DNA of 64,000 nt from Devosia naphthalenivorans. GTDB taxonomy: Bacteria > Pseudomonadota > Alphaproteobacteria > Rhizobiales > Devosiaceae. Each line of letters starts with the position of its first letter. Positions within the stretch are counted from its first letter, which is position 1. Made by a program: the position numbers and the translations under genes. Below the pieces are notes generated by a model. It was not told where the DNA came from and did no database searches. It saw nothing but the letters and a program-made list of their open reading frames with translations. Below are positions 27,160-36,073 of the stretch, one piece after another. The stretch lies in the NCBI RefSeq assembly GCF_003056355.1, contig NZ_PYVW01000002.1, positions 372,001-436,000 on the forward strand, in the 5' to 3' direction.

Positions 27160-28128
27160 TCACTTCCCGCTTTCCGCATAAACATACGTCCGTACCGGTC
27201 GCAGGGGGGATAGAGCTACCTTTAGTACCGCCCGATGGGCGCCGCTGCGCCAGGCTCGCAACAGCCCAAAAGTGGCAAGCGCACCGCGAAACATCGCCGT
27301 ACTCACGGTGCCGTGATGGCGAGAAAAGTAGCGAATCTGGTTACTGGTCATAATGGAGGTAAGGGCGGAACTTTGTTTGTAGTCCCCGCCGGCGTGAAAC
27401 ACCTGGGCCTCGGGCACGAAGACGATTTGAAGTTCCGCGCATCGGACACGGCGCTGATAGTCTACTTCTTCGCTGTATAAAAAGAAGCTCTCGTCCCAGT
27501 CGCCGATGCGCCTGCGGGCGCGGGCGGCCACGAGAAGGATCGCTCCGGTTGCCCAGTCTATGGACCGACCCCGATCGTATGCAGACTTGGCGGTGATCAT
27601 CTCGCCCAAGCCTATTCGGCTGGCAAGGGTTGGACCGAGCAGCGCCTGCCACCAGGTTGTCGAAAGCGTTGGTTCGCGTCGCAGAGAGTTGGCGCGAGAT
27701 CCGTCTGCGTTGAGGATCAGGGGAACCACAACGCCGATACTTTCGCCAGTGGCGCGTTCGACCAGCTTCTCCACCGAGCCAGGCAGCAGCCTTATGTCGG
27801 GATTGAGTATAAGCATGTTGGCATCGGCCGGCAGCGTGGTGGCAGCCAGATTTATGCCGGCCGCATAGCCTGCATTGGAACTATTGCGAATAACAAGAGC
27901 GCCAATCGAATGAGCCTGGGCGATCGCTACTGACCGGTCGCTGGATTTGTTGTCAACGACAACAACCTTGTATGGCCCGGCACCTTCCAGCCCCGCTGCA
28001 AGCGAGTTCAGCAGGTCAGGGAGGACATCAGCACTATTATAGGTCACGATTACCACGCCTAGTAGCGCCTGGCTCGCCAGTCCGGACGTTTGACCGGTGT
28101 GTTCCGAAACACTCATACACTTATCCAT
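27160..28128 (-). CDS. Family 2 glycosyltransferase (rhamnosyltransferase-like)
   Basis: The 322-residue protein has GT2 motifs GVVIVTYNSADVLPDLL, VVVDNKSSDRS, the metal-binding LNPDIRLLPGSVE and SFFLYSEEVDYQRRV, a combination typical of the WcaA/RfbN group that often uses dTDP-rhamnose. Rhamnose synthesis genes are present at 38.8-42.2 kb, so this is a reasonable guess. The start is ATG 28128; Met5 at 28116 is an alternative. The stop of the upstream gene directly abuts this start. Confidence 0.88.
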   Translation of the reverse strand: MDKCMSVSEHTGQTSGLASQALLGVVIVTYNSADVLPDLLNSLAAGLEGAGPYKVVVVDNKSSDRSVAIAQAHSIGALVIRNSSNAGYAAGINLAATTLPADANMLILNPDIRLLPGSVEKLVERATGESIGVVVPLILNADGSRANSLRREPTLSTTWWQALLGPTLASRIGLGEMITAKSAYDRGRSIDWATGAILLVAARARRRIGDWDESFFLYSEEVDYQRRVRCAELQIVFVPEAQVFHAGGDYKQSSALTSIMTSNQIRYFSRHHGTVSTAMFRGALATFGLLRAWRSGAHRAVLKVALSPLRPVRTYVYAESGK

Positions 28129-29031
28129 TCAGGACCTGTTCCACCTTGCCGCAGCGCCTGATCCCCCCGCATTTTTCGCTTCGTTCAGCATGGCGATGCC
28201 GCGATAGAAGCGGATGCGCGTGACGCCAAGCATGGCCAGGGTACGGGCGCGCAATCCGCTCAGGCGATCAGAGGCGGCAATACGAGGAATTTCGGTGAGG
28301 GGGGAAACCAGCACCGCAAAGGCGCGCAAGGTCCAGCGCGAGCGCCAGTTGGCGGATTGCCGGATTTCGCGGAGGTCATGCGCGATGTGGCGGTCCCACT
28401 TGTCGACGAGTTCGGCAAAGTTCCGGCGAGCGGGATGCTGCACGATCATCTTGGGTTCGTAGCGGACGCGATAGCCCATGGCGCTGGCGCGTTGACCCCA
28501 TTCGGTATCCTCGGCGATGTTGATGCCCAGAAAGCCGCCGACTTTGCGGAACACCCAGGCACGTACGGCAAGGTTGCCGCCGCCTGTGAAGCCCTTCTCA
28601 TCGATGTACTTCTTCATGCGGAAGGCGAAGACGCTTTCATACGCTTCCAGCATGGTGGGACGGCCTGGCTGCTGCTGCAGGATCCGCACGTCACCACCGA
28701 TGACCGAGGCATCGGGCGCGTTGTGGAAGTGCCCTTCGATCGCTGCAAGCCAGCCTGGGCCCGCCACGCAGTCGGCGTCGATAAAGGCCAGGATGTCGCC
28801 TCTCGCCGAGGCAACGCCCAAGTTCCGCGCGGGCCCGGGTCCCGGGACCGGTTGGCTCAGCAACGATACTTGATCATAGGAAGCGCAAATCTGGGTTGGT
28901 AGCTGGTGTGAACCATTGTCGACAACGATGATCTCGAAGGGCAGAGAACACCCTTCCTGCCTCTGCAGTGCCGCCAAACCACGCCTCAGGGCTTCGGGTT
29001 GGTTCAAGTGCGGTATGATAACGCTGATCAT
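28129..29031 (-). CDS. Family 2 glycosyltransferase
   Basis: The 300-residue enzyme begins MISVIIPHLNQPEALRRGL at ATG 29031, which overlaps the upstream stop (ATGA) and follows a strong gggaggc site; the in-frame extension to 29100 is rejected. Motifs are VVDNGSHQLPT, the metal-binding FIDADCVAGPGW and NIAEDTEWGQRASAMGY with the catalytic ED. A C-terminal basic amphipathic stretch (LRAFAVLVSPLTEIPRIA) may touch the membrane. Donor sugar unknown. Confidence 0.9.
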   Translation of the reverse strand: MISVIIPHLNQPEALRRGLAALQRQEGCSLPFEIIVVDNGSHQLPTQICASYDQVSLLSQPVPGPGPARNLGVASARGDILAFIDADCVAGPGWLAAIEGHFHNAPDASVIGGDVRILQQQPGRPTMLEAYESVFAFRMKKYIDEKGFTGGGNLAVRAWVFRKVGGFLGINIAEDTEWGQRASAMGYRVRYEPKMIVQHPARRNFAELVDKWDRHIAHDLREIRQSANWRSRWTLRAFAVLVSPLTEIPRIAASDRLSGLRARTLAMLGVTRIRFYRGIAMLNEAKNAGGSGAAARWNRS

Positions 29032-30329
29032 GTGCGTGCCTCCCGAAGGGCGAAGATGGAGTCGATGGCGCTGACATAGCGCTGCGCCTGGGTGGACCAT
29101 TGGAATTCACGCCCGGCGATATCGCGGGCCGCCCCCGCCATCTGCTTGCGACGAAAGCTGTCGTCGGCAAGGGAAATGATGCTGTCTGCCAGAGCTGAGG
29201 CGCTGTGGTCATGGGCGACGAGTGCCGCTCCACCAGCTTCGCTGCGCGCCTGCTTCAGGTCGAACTGCACAATCGGGATCCCGAGCATCATGTACTCGAA
29301 CACCTTGTTCATGGAGAGTTTCTCGTTGCAGCCATCAGGCGGGTCGGGGATGACGCCGATGTCCAGAGCGGAGAGGTGGCGCATCAGCGCCGTGCCGCTG
29401 AGATAGCCAGTGAACTGCACGGCGTTGCCCAACTTCAAGGTTTCGGCCAGTCGGCGCAGCCGCTCGAGCTCCGGCCCGTCTCCGATCAGCACAGCCTTGA
29501 TATCGGCGCGACCCCGCGCATAAACGATGTGATCCATCGCGCGCACCAGGGTCTCGACCCCATCCTGGATGCCCATGATCCCGATGTAGCCAACAATGCA
29601 TTTCCCATCGCCCACCAGCGCCGGCTCTGGCGCCTGACGGTGCATCTTGGCGGGATCGGGGTAGCTCTTGACGACAAACACTCGGTCGGCCGGCATGCCC
29701 CCGCGCTCTACGGCGATGTCCCGGAAGGTTTCGTTCGTGGCAATGCTGGCATCAGCCAGCCGAAAGGTCTGACGCTCCAGCAGGGTCAAGAACTTGAACA
29801 GCAGGTCCCGGCGGCCGAAGCGGCTGAAGTATAGCTCCGGGCTGAGGTCATGGTGATCGAACAGGAAACGTGTACCGAACAGGACCCGATGCACCAGAGC
29901 GATCAGGAACAGCAGGTCAGGTGGGTTGCAGGCCTGAATGACGTCGATGTGCTGACGTTCCCGCACGCGAAGCGAAAGTCGGAACTGGCTGATTAGGGCC
30001 GTCGTATATTCTGCGGGGTAGCCGCGCGCCGATGTGGCCTCGATCAGGTCGTGGCGGTAGACATGGACGCCTTCCAACACTTCGTATTGTGCGGTGTAGC
30101 CTTTTCCCTTCGGGCATATGACCGAGACGACATGACCCGCAGACTTGAGCGCGAGGGCTTCTTGCCAGACCCGCCGGTCAAATGGCACGGGCAGGTTTTC
30201 GACCAGAATGAGTATGTGCCGCGACTTGCCGATCTCAGCCTCCCCTGTCTTGCCAAGGAGAGCTCGGGCCGCGTCGCCACGGCCGCGCAGGCTCCTCTTG
30301 CATGACGAGGATGCGAAAACCCGCCGCAC
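29028..30329 (-). CDS. Family 4 glycosyltransferase
   Basis: The 433-residue GT-B enzyme shows ILILVENLPVPFDRRVWQEA near the N-terminus, FDHHDLSPELYFSRF, and a C-terminal donor site (VGYIGIMGIQDGVETLVRAM, LIGDGPELERLRRLA, NKVFEYMMLGIPIV). This pattern is common in exopolysaccharide loci. The start GTG 30329 is uncertain: the first 35 residues are Arg/Ser-rich and unlike the family, yet no ATG, GTG or TTG lies closer to the conserved beginning, though ggggagg occurs near residue 30. It heads the four-gene minus-strand run and is divergent from the GMC oxidoreductase gene. Confidence 0.85.
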   Translation of the reverse strand: MRRVFASSSCKRSLRGRGDAARALLGKTGEAEIGKSRHILILVENLPVPFDRRVWQEALALKSAGHVVSVICPKGKGYTAQYEVLEGVHVYRHDLIEATSARGYPAEYTTALISQFRLSLRVRERQHIDVIQACNPPDLLFLIALVHRVLFGTRFLFDHHDLSPELYFSRFGRRDLLFKFLTLLERQTFRLADASIATNETFRDIAVERGGMPADRVFVVKSYPDPAKMHRQAPEPALVGDGKCIVGYIGIMGIQDGVETLVRAMDHIVYARGRADIKAVLIGDGPELERLRRLAETLKLGNAVQFTGYLSGTALMRHLSALDIGVIPDPPDGCNEKLSMNKVFEYMMLGIPIVQFDLKQARSEAGGAALVAHDHSASALADSIISLADDSFRRKQMAGAARDIAGREFQWSTQAQRYVSAIDSIFALREART

Positions 30330-30505
30330 CGGGCCATAGTCCGTTCGGTATATTCCAGTACCGGGCCATCTAGTTGGACAGTCAGGGACCGCGGCATGGA
30401 TTTGCCTGAGTGAATAATCACGCTTGAATCGCGCGCTGGTGTTGGGGCCTTCGCTTGGCGATTGCTGGCTGGGTCGATCTTGCCCTACCGAGGGAAGATA
30501 ATGTC

Positions 30506-32206
30506 ATGACAATACGCGACCTGTCGGATGCGGCAGAAGGCTTGGGCTCAACCAACTACGAATACTGCATCATTGGCGGTGGCATGGCGGGCCTGTTCAT
30601 AGCGCGACGGCTTGCCGAAGCAGGCCGCCGGGTCGCTGTGCTGGAAAGCGGTAGGCTTGGATTTGATCAGCAAATCCATGAACTCAATACAATTGTCGAT
30701 TCATATGGGTACTACAGCAGGGCTCTAGACGGCCGGTATCGCGGACTTGGTGGCTCTTCTTCGCGATGGGGTGGGCGCCTTGTCCCGATCTACGGGCATG
30801 AGACCGCAAAACGAGATCATCTTGGCCTGGAAGGCTGGCCACTGGATTATCGGGAACTCCAGCCATATGGGCGGGAAATCGAGGCGGCCTTCGGGCTCCC
30901 TCCTGGCTCCTTCGGAAAGGAGGCCCTTGAGCGTTCGAAGCTTCATGCGGACTTCCCCACGGATGATCCCGATTTTACCGCACGTTTTGCGAAGTGGATC
31001 AACTATAGGCAGTGCAATCTGGGCCAGTTGTGGCGCCGTGCGTTGGAAAAGCTCCAGGGGCTGGATATCTGGCTGGGCGCCACTGTTACCAATTTTGTTT
31101 ATGACACAGCGCAGGGCAGGCTTGATGGCGTCCAAGCCAGTGACTTCTCCGGCAACAGGATCAGCGTGAATGCCGGGCATTTCATTGTAGCGGCCGGAAC
31201 GATTGAGACAACGCGGTTGCTGTTGTGGTTGGATGCCCAAACGGCGGGTCGGGCCTTTGGCAAGACCCAGGCGCTTGGACACTATTTCCAGGATCATCTC
31301 AAAGCCGAAGCCGCGACCATCGCACGCAACGACGTGGCAGAGAGCAACCGGCTATTCGGCTATCATTATATCGACGGCGCACGTCGCAGCTTGCATATCG
31401 ACTTGACCCAATCCGCCCAGGAGGCAGATGGTTCAACAAGTGCCTTCGCCTATGCGGCGATGGATCTTTCCAACAGCCCTCTTGTACGAATCAAGGCATT
31501 GGTCCGGGCGATGCAGGCGGGGCAGCTAAAGCTGAGCGATGCGATAGCCCTGGTCGACCAATTGCCATTGCTGCTGAACGTTGCCTTCTGGCGGCTGGTG
31601 CGCAAACAGGTCTACATGCCGGAGAATGTGCGACTCGGCCTGCAAATTGCCATCGAGCAGCGACCAAACTGGGACAACTACATAAAACTGTCAGCTGAAA
31701 GAGACAGGCTTGGCACTCCTAGGGCAGAGCTTTGGTGGCAGCCCAAGGTGGAGGACGAACTGACGTTTCGCGCCACCGCAAAGCGACTGAAGAACTATTG
31801 GGAGCGATCCTCGTTCGGACAGGGTTCTCCGCTTTCCTGGCTCGTGGGTGAGGATCGTGACGATTCACGGTTCATTGATGTCGCCAGTGCCTATGCCCAT
31901 CCTTCCGGCAGCACGCGGATGGGCACGGACCCGACCAGCTCTGTAGTGAGGCCGGATCTAACCTGTCACGGTGTGCCCAATCTTAGCGTGGCAAGCGCGT
32001 CAGTATTCCCCTCCGCCGGCAGCGCCAATCCCACCTATACGATCTTGCAACTTGCCCTCTGGCATGCCGACAAACTGTTGAAGGTGAAAAAGGTCGCTGC
32101 CGCGACGATTGAACCGGCTCCCTACACCGCCTCGGAGACCCGGACGATGGCCAGTGCTTCTCTCAATACGTCAGCGACCCGGGCAACATCCTCTTCTTCC
32201 ATCTGA
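30506..32206 (+). CDS. GMC-family FAD-dependent oxidoreductase
   Basis: The 566-residue flavoprotein has an N-terminal FAD loop CIIGGGMAGLFIARRL (21-36), GLGGSSSRWGGRL typical of GMC enzymes, and the C-terminal domain with HPSGSTRMG (catalytic His region) and SAGSANPTYTILQLA. Members oxidise alcohol groups of sugars and other polyols. The start ATG 30506 has a gagggaag site. The last 30 residues are unlike the family, low in complexity, and are encoded by bases that also code, on the other strand, for the end of the aminotransferase (85-base antisense overlap). A role in oxidising a sugar of the polysaccharide is inferred from location only. Confidence 0.87.
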   Translation: MTIRDLSDAAEGLGSTNYEYCIIGGGMAGLFIARRLAEAGRRVAVLESGRLGFDQQIHELNTIVDSYGYYSRALDGRYRGLGGSSSRWGGRLVPIYGHETAKRDHLGLEGWPLDYRELQPYGREIEAAFGLPPGSFGKEALERSKLHADFPTDDPDFTARFAKWINYRQCNLGQLWRRALEKLQGLDIWLGATVTNFVYDTAQGRLDGVQASDFSGNRISVNAGHFIVAAGTIETTRLLLWLDAQTAGRAFGKTQALGHYFQDHLKAEAATIARNDVAESNRLFGYHYIDGARRSLHIDLTQSAQEADGSTSAFAYAAMDLSNSPLVRIKALVRAMQAGQLKLSDAIALVDQLPLLLNVAFWRLVRKQVYMPENVRLGLQIAIEQRPNWDNYIKLSAERDRLGTPRAELWWQPKVEDELTFRATAKRLKNYWERSSFGQGSPLSWLVGEDRDDSRFIDVASAYAHPSGSTRMGTDPTSSVVRPDLTCHGVPNLSVASASVFPSAGSANPTYTILQLALWHADKLLKVKKVAAATIEPAPYTASETRTMASASLNTSATRATSSSSI

Positions 32207-33306
32207 ATGGAAAGCGGCAGCATGATCGAACAATCCTGGGCCGCTTCGGAACGGGCGAGGCTCGTGCCGATGCGGGCGCTGGCGGGGGCGGCGTAGGCGG
32301 GTTCGCGATGGGCGTTCATCACGCCGCGGCGGGAGGATACTCCGGCATCGAGCAGGAATTGCATGACCGCTCGCTGCTCGACATCCCTTGGCAATGTCAC
32401 GCAAAAACTCTGCCAATTGCTGCGGGCCCAGGATGGCTCGCCTGGCAAGATGAGTTCCGGAACATCGCCCAGATACTGCCAGTACAAGGCGGCGAGATTC
32501 CGGCGTTGGGCGATGATGTCGTCGAGCCGGCGCAGTTGCACGCGTCCGACCGCCGCCTGAATGTCGGTCATGCGGTAATTGTAGCCGACGGATAGATAAT
32601 TCTCGAAGATTACCGAGCTGGAGCCGTGACGTTCGCGATCCGAGACGCTCATGCCATGCTGGCGCCAGAGCCGGAATTTCTGGTCATACTCGGCGCTGGC
32701 GGTGGTCAGCATGCCGCCGTCACCGGTGGTGATCACCTTGCGAGGGTGGAACGAGAAGCAGGCGATGTCGCCGGCGGGCGCGCCGATTTTCTGCGAGCGT
32801 CCGCTCCAGTTGAACTCGCTGCCGGCAGCACAGGCCGCATCTTCGATAACGGGCAGGCCAAGGCGCCGGCCGATCTCGACAATAGAGACCATGTCGCACG
32901 GCATTCCCAGTTGATGCACGCACAGGATTGCCTTGGTGCGGGAGCCCACGGCTCGCTCGATCAGCAACGGATCGATATTGAACCCGTTGGGCTCGATATC
33001 GATGAACACCGGGGTCGCGCCACAGTAGCGAATGGTATTTGCCGTGGCGATGAAGCTGTGGCTGACCGTGATCACCTCATCTCCCTCGCTCACTCCCACG
33101 GCAAGAAGGGCCAGATGTAGCGCCGTGGTGCAGTTGGAAACGGCGCAGGCGTGCGGGCTGCCGACATAGTCGGCAAATTCTCGCTCGAAGGCGGCGACTT
33201 CCGGACCCTGGGTGACCCAGCCCGAGCGGATAACGCGCGCCGCCGCCTCAGCTTCCTCTTCGCCGAGGACGGGCAGGGCGATCGGGATCATGCCTTTTGA
33301 GTCCAT
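32122..33306 (-). CDS. DegT/DnrJ/EryC1-family sugar aminotransferase
   Basis: The 394-residue PLP enzyme has the fold I motifs of sugar aminotransferases: GSPHACAVSNCTTALHLAL, IEDAACAAGSEF and Lys190 in SFHPRKVITTGDGG as the Schiff-base lysine. It puts an amino group on a keto-sugar nucleotide, using glutamate. ATG 33306 (aaagg at a good distance) is preferred over 33291, whose AAAAGG lies too close. It overlaps the 3' end of the epimerase gene by 19 bases and is last in the six-gene amino-sugar run. Its 3' end overlaps the convergent GMC gene. Confidence 0.9.
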   Translation of the reverse strand: MDSKGMIPIALPVLGEEEAEAAARVIRSGWVTQGPEVAAFEREFADYVGSPHACAVSNCTTALHLALLAVGVSEGDEVITVSHSFIATANTIRYCGATPVFIDIEPNGFNIDPLLIERAVGSRTKAILCVHQLGMPCDMVSIVEIGRRLGLPVIEDAACAAGSEFNWSGRSQKIGAPAGDIACFSFHPRKVITTGDGGMLTTASAEYDQKFRLWRQHGMSVSDRERHGSSSVIFENYLSVGYNYRMTDIQAAVGRVQLRRLDDIIAQRRNLAALYWQYLGDVPELILPGEPSWARSNWQSFCVTLPRDVEQRAVMQFLLDAGVSSRRGVMNAHREPAYAAPASARIGTSLARSEAAQDCSIMLPLSIQMEEEDVARVADVLREALAIVRVSEAV

Positions 33307-34274
33307 GGGAGGACGCCTTTCTGTGCTTGTTCCTGGCGCCACCAGGCCACGAGATCGCTTAAGCCCTGCTCGAGCGAGATCTGGGCGGAGAAGCCGAGCA
33401 TGTCGCGCGCTTTGCTGGCGTCAGCCAGGCGCCTCGGCACGGGATTGACCTTGCGCTGTTCGGCGAATTCGGGGGCGATATCGACGTCCATCGCGACTGC
33501 CAAGGCGCGCGCGAGGTCCGTCAGGCTGGTCTCGGTGCCGGATGCGACGTTGAAGACTTCATCGGAAACGTCCGAAAGCGCTGCAGCGATATTGGCGCGG
33601 GCAATGTCACGGACATCCACGAAATCCATGGTTTGGGTTCCATCGCCGAAGATGATGGGTGCCTGGCCACGCTCCAGCCGTTCCATCCAGCGGATCAGTA
33701 CTTCAGTGTAGGCGCCGAACACATCCATCCGGGGGCCGTAGACATTGAAGTACCGCAGGGCCACGTAGCGCAGGCCGTACATCTCGGCGAAGCTGCGCAG
33801 CAGGGCTTCGTTGAAGGCTTTGGCCGCGCCATAGATGGTGCGATTGTTGTAGCTGTGGTGGTTCTCCCCGGTGGGGAAGCTGTCGGCCATGCCAAGCACC
33901 GACGCCGAGGAAGCTGCCACGACCTTGCCGACATTGGCCTTGGCTGCCGCTTCGAGCACGTTGAAGGTGCCCGTTGCCAGCACCTCCATTGCAAGCCGAG
34001 GTTCTTCGGCGCATTGGGTGATGCGGATTGCCGCCTGGTGGAACAGGATGTCGATGCCATCCATGACTTCGGCCAGTTGTTTGGTGTCGCGAATGTCGCC
34101 GTGGATCACGGTCACCTTGCCGCTCGACAGGGCGGTCGTCAGGTTCTCCATGCGTCCGCGCACGAAATTGTCGAAGATGACGATTTCGCGCGGATTGTGG
34201 TCGGCGACGAGATCGGCAATGTGCGAGCCGATCAGACCGGCACCGCCGGTAATAAGCACTCTTTTGTCACGCAT
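33288..34274 (-). CDS. NAD-dependent nucleotide-sugar epimerase/dehydratase
   Basis: The 328-residue extended short-chain dehydrogenase has the NAD loop TGGAGLIGSH at its start, DIRDTKQL for adenine binding, and the catalytic Ser (ASSASVLG), Tyr and Lys in TIYGAAKAFNEAL, then RYFNVYGPRMD. It most resembles UDP-hexose 4-epimerases. ATG 34274 is chosen (gggggg site at a good distance); it overlaps the preceding acyltransferase gene by 8 bases. It may supply the keto- or epimerised sugar used by the neighbouring aminotransferases. Confidence 0.9.
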   Translation of the reverse strand: MRDKRVLITGGAGLIGSHIADLVADHNPREIVIFDNFVRGRMENLTTALSSGKVTVIHGDIRDTKQLAEVMDGIDILFHQAAIRITQCAEEPRLAMEVLATGTFNVLEAAAKANVGKVVAASSASVLGMADSFPTGENHHSYNNRTIYGAAKAFNEALLRSFAEMYGLRYVALRYFNVYGPRMDVFGAYTEVLIRWMERLERGQAPIIFGDGTQTMDFVDVRDIARANIAAALSDVSDEVFNVASGTETSLTDLARALAVAMDVDIAPEFAEQRKVNPVPRRLADASKARDMLGFSAQISLEQGLSDLVAWWRQEQAQKGVLPWTQKA

Positions 34275-34977
34275 GATGTCCCCCCTTAGCCTGATCTGCC
34301 CCATCGGTGCGCCAGCGCATGAAGCGTGCCGGCACCCCGGCGACGATGGCGAATGGCTCCACGTCGGTGGTCACCACCGCGCCCGCGCCAACGATTGCTC
34401 CCTTGCCGATCGTCACGCCTGGCAGGATGACGGCATTGGTGCCGATATCGGCCCAGTCACCGATGCGGACGGGCCGTATATCGAGGTCGGTTTCGATGAT
34501 CGGCACATCGAGTGGGTAGCCGGTGTGTTCAGACCCCAGCAGCTTGGCGCCGGGGCCCCAGCCGACATGTTCGCCGATCACGAGGTCTCGGGCATCGATG
34601 AACGCCTGCGGGCCGATCCAGCTATGGCGCCCGATGCGGCAAGTGCCGTCGTAGCGGCCCTGGATGTTGGCCTGCGCGCCAATGAAAACGCCGTCGCCTA
34701 TTTCGAAGGTTTCCAGATGCTTGAAGGCAACGCCGCTGCCCACATTGACGCCGCTGCCGCAACTGCGTGCTGCCGCCCGGACGATGGAGCGCCGCATCAT
34801 GGCGTCCACCATGCCGTCGCCGTTTGCGAAGCGGCCGTAGAGTTCCACTAGGCCTCGGGCTGAATAGTCCTGGCGCAAGGCCTCGGCGAGGCCGGGTTCA
34901 AACGCTGCCTCCTGCGCCTTGGCGCGACCGTGTACTGCCCTGACGATGCGCCGCTCCAGCAGCGTTTCAGTGGACAT
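34267..34977 (-). CDS. Hexapeptide-repeat acyltransferase (left-handed beta helix)
   Basis: The 236-residue protein has about 75 N-terminal helical residues and then repeated hexapeptides (IGDGVFIGAQANI, IGRHSWIGPQAFI, IGDWADIGTNAVI, IGKGAIVGAGAVV) ending with FAIVAGVPARFMRW, the typical end of LbH acetyltransferases. It would acetylate the amino group of a sugar, as nucleotide sugar or in the chain. It overlaps the aminotransferase gene upstream by 11 bases and the epimerase downstream by 8. It is the second acyltransferase of this operon; the other is at 37104-37607. Confidence 0.88.
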   Translation of the reverse strand: MSTETLLERRIVRAVHGRAKAQEAAFEPGLAEALRQDYSARGLVELYGRFANGDGMVDAMMRRSIVRAAARSCGSGVNVGSGVAFKHLETFEIGDGVFIGAQANIQGRYDGTCRIGRHSWIGPQAFIDARDLVIGEHVGWGPGAKLLGSEHTGYPLDVPIIETDLDIRPVRIGDWADIGTNAVILPGVTIGKGAIVGAGAVVTTDVEPFAIVAGVPARFMRWRTDGADQAKGGHHA

Positions 34978-36073
34978 GGATGTCTCGCGCGACAGCGGCG
35001 GCCACGGTTTCGATCTGGGCCGGAGTCAGTTCGGGATACATGGGCAGCGACAGCACCTGCCTTGCCGCCGTCTCGGCCTCCGGAAAATCGCCGCGCCGGT
35101 AGCCGAGGTCGGCATAAGCGCGCTGCAGGTGAACCGGGATGGGGTAGTGCAGGCCCGTCTGCACGCCCGCGCTGGCGAGCGACGCCTGGAGCGCGTCCCG
35201 CTCGCGGCTGCGGACGGCATAGACGTGGTAAACATGGCGCCGGTCGCTCAGAGCCGTGGGCAGTTGCATGGTCGGGTTTCCGCCCAGCAACCGGTCATAT
35301 GCCCCGGCATGACTGCGCCTGCGCTCCGTCCAATCCTCCAGATGCGTGAGCTTGACGCCGAGCACCGCGCCCTGGATGGCGTCCATCCGGTAGTTGAAGC
35401 CCTTGGCGACGTGGTGATAGCGCTCCTGCTGGCCCCAATCGCGCAGGCAGCGCGCGGCGGTGGCGAGTGCCTCGTTGTTGGTGACGAGGATGCCGCCCTC
35501 GCCGCAGGCGCCCAAATTCTTGCCGGGATAAAAGCTGAAGCAGCCGGATAGCCCCAGGCTTCCCGCACGCCGCCCCTTGTATTCCGCGCCGTGCGATTGG
35601 CAGGCATCCTCGATGACCACCAGCCCATGGCGATCCGCCAGCATCAGCAGCGGGTCCATGTCGGCCATCTGGCCATAAAGATGAACCGGAATGATTGCCT
35701 TGGTGGCCGGTGAAATCGCGGCTTCCACCAATGCCGGATCCAGGGTCATCGTCACGGGATCGATGTCGACCAGAACGGGCCTGGCGCCGGCATAAAGAAT
35801 GGCTGCCACGGTGGCGACGAAGGTGAAGGGGGTGGTGATGACTTCATCCCCGCGCCCAATGCCTGCCGCGACCAGCGACAGGTGAATGGCACTGGTGCCG
35901 GTGTTGACGGCAATGCCGTGGCGGACGCCGCAATAGCTGGCGAAGTTGCGCTCGAATTCCGCCACCTCCTCACCCAGGATATACCGGCCCGAACGGAGCA
36001 CGCGCAGAACCGCCGCTTCAAGATCGGCACCGATCTGTTCGTACTGGGCGTTGAGATCGAGCAGAGGGATCAT
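34967..36073 (-). CDS. DegT-family aminotransferase (WbpE/WlbC-like)
   Basis: The 368-residue PLP enzyme begins MIPLLDLNAQY and has Lys185 in SFYPGKNLGACGEGG, the wording typical of WbpE-type enzymes that aminate the 3-keto group of UDP-GlcNAc-3-keto-uronate. VNTGTSAIHLSLVAAG and IEDACQSHGAEYKGR are further cofactor motifs. It follows an oxidoreductase (WbpB-like) with a 4-base overlap and precedes an acetyltransferase, the logical order for a 3-amino sugar. The specific sugar is not certain. Confidence 0.9.
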   Translation of the reverse strand: MIPLLDLNAQYEQIGADLEAAVLRVLRSGRYILGEEVAEFERNFASYCGVRHGIAVNTGTSAIHLSLVAAGIGRGDEVITTPFTFVATVAAILYAGARPVLVDIDPVTMTLDPALVEAAISPATKAIIPVHLYGQMADMDPLLMLADRHGLVVIEDACQSHGAEYKGRRAGSLGLSGCFSFYPGKNLGACGEGGILVTNNEALATAARCLRDWGQQERYHHVAKGFNYRMDAIQGAVLGVKLTHLEDWTERRRSHAGAYDRLLGGNPTMQLPTALSDRRHVYHVYAVRSRERDALQASLASAGVQTGLHYPIPVHLQRAYADLGYRRGDFPEAETAARQVLSLPMYPELTPAQIETVAAAVARDIHVH

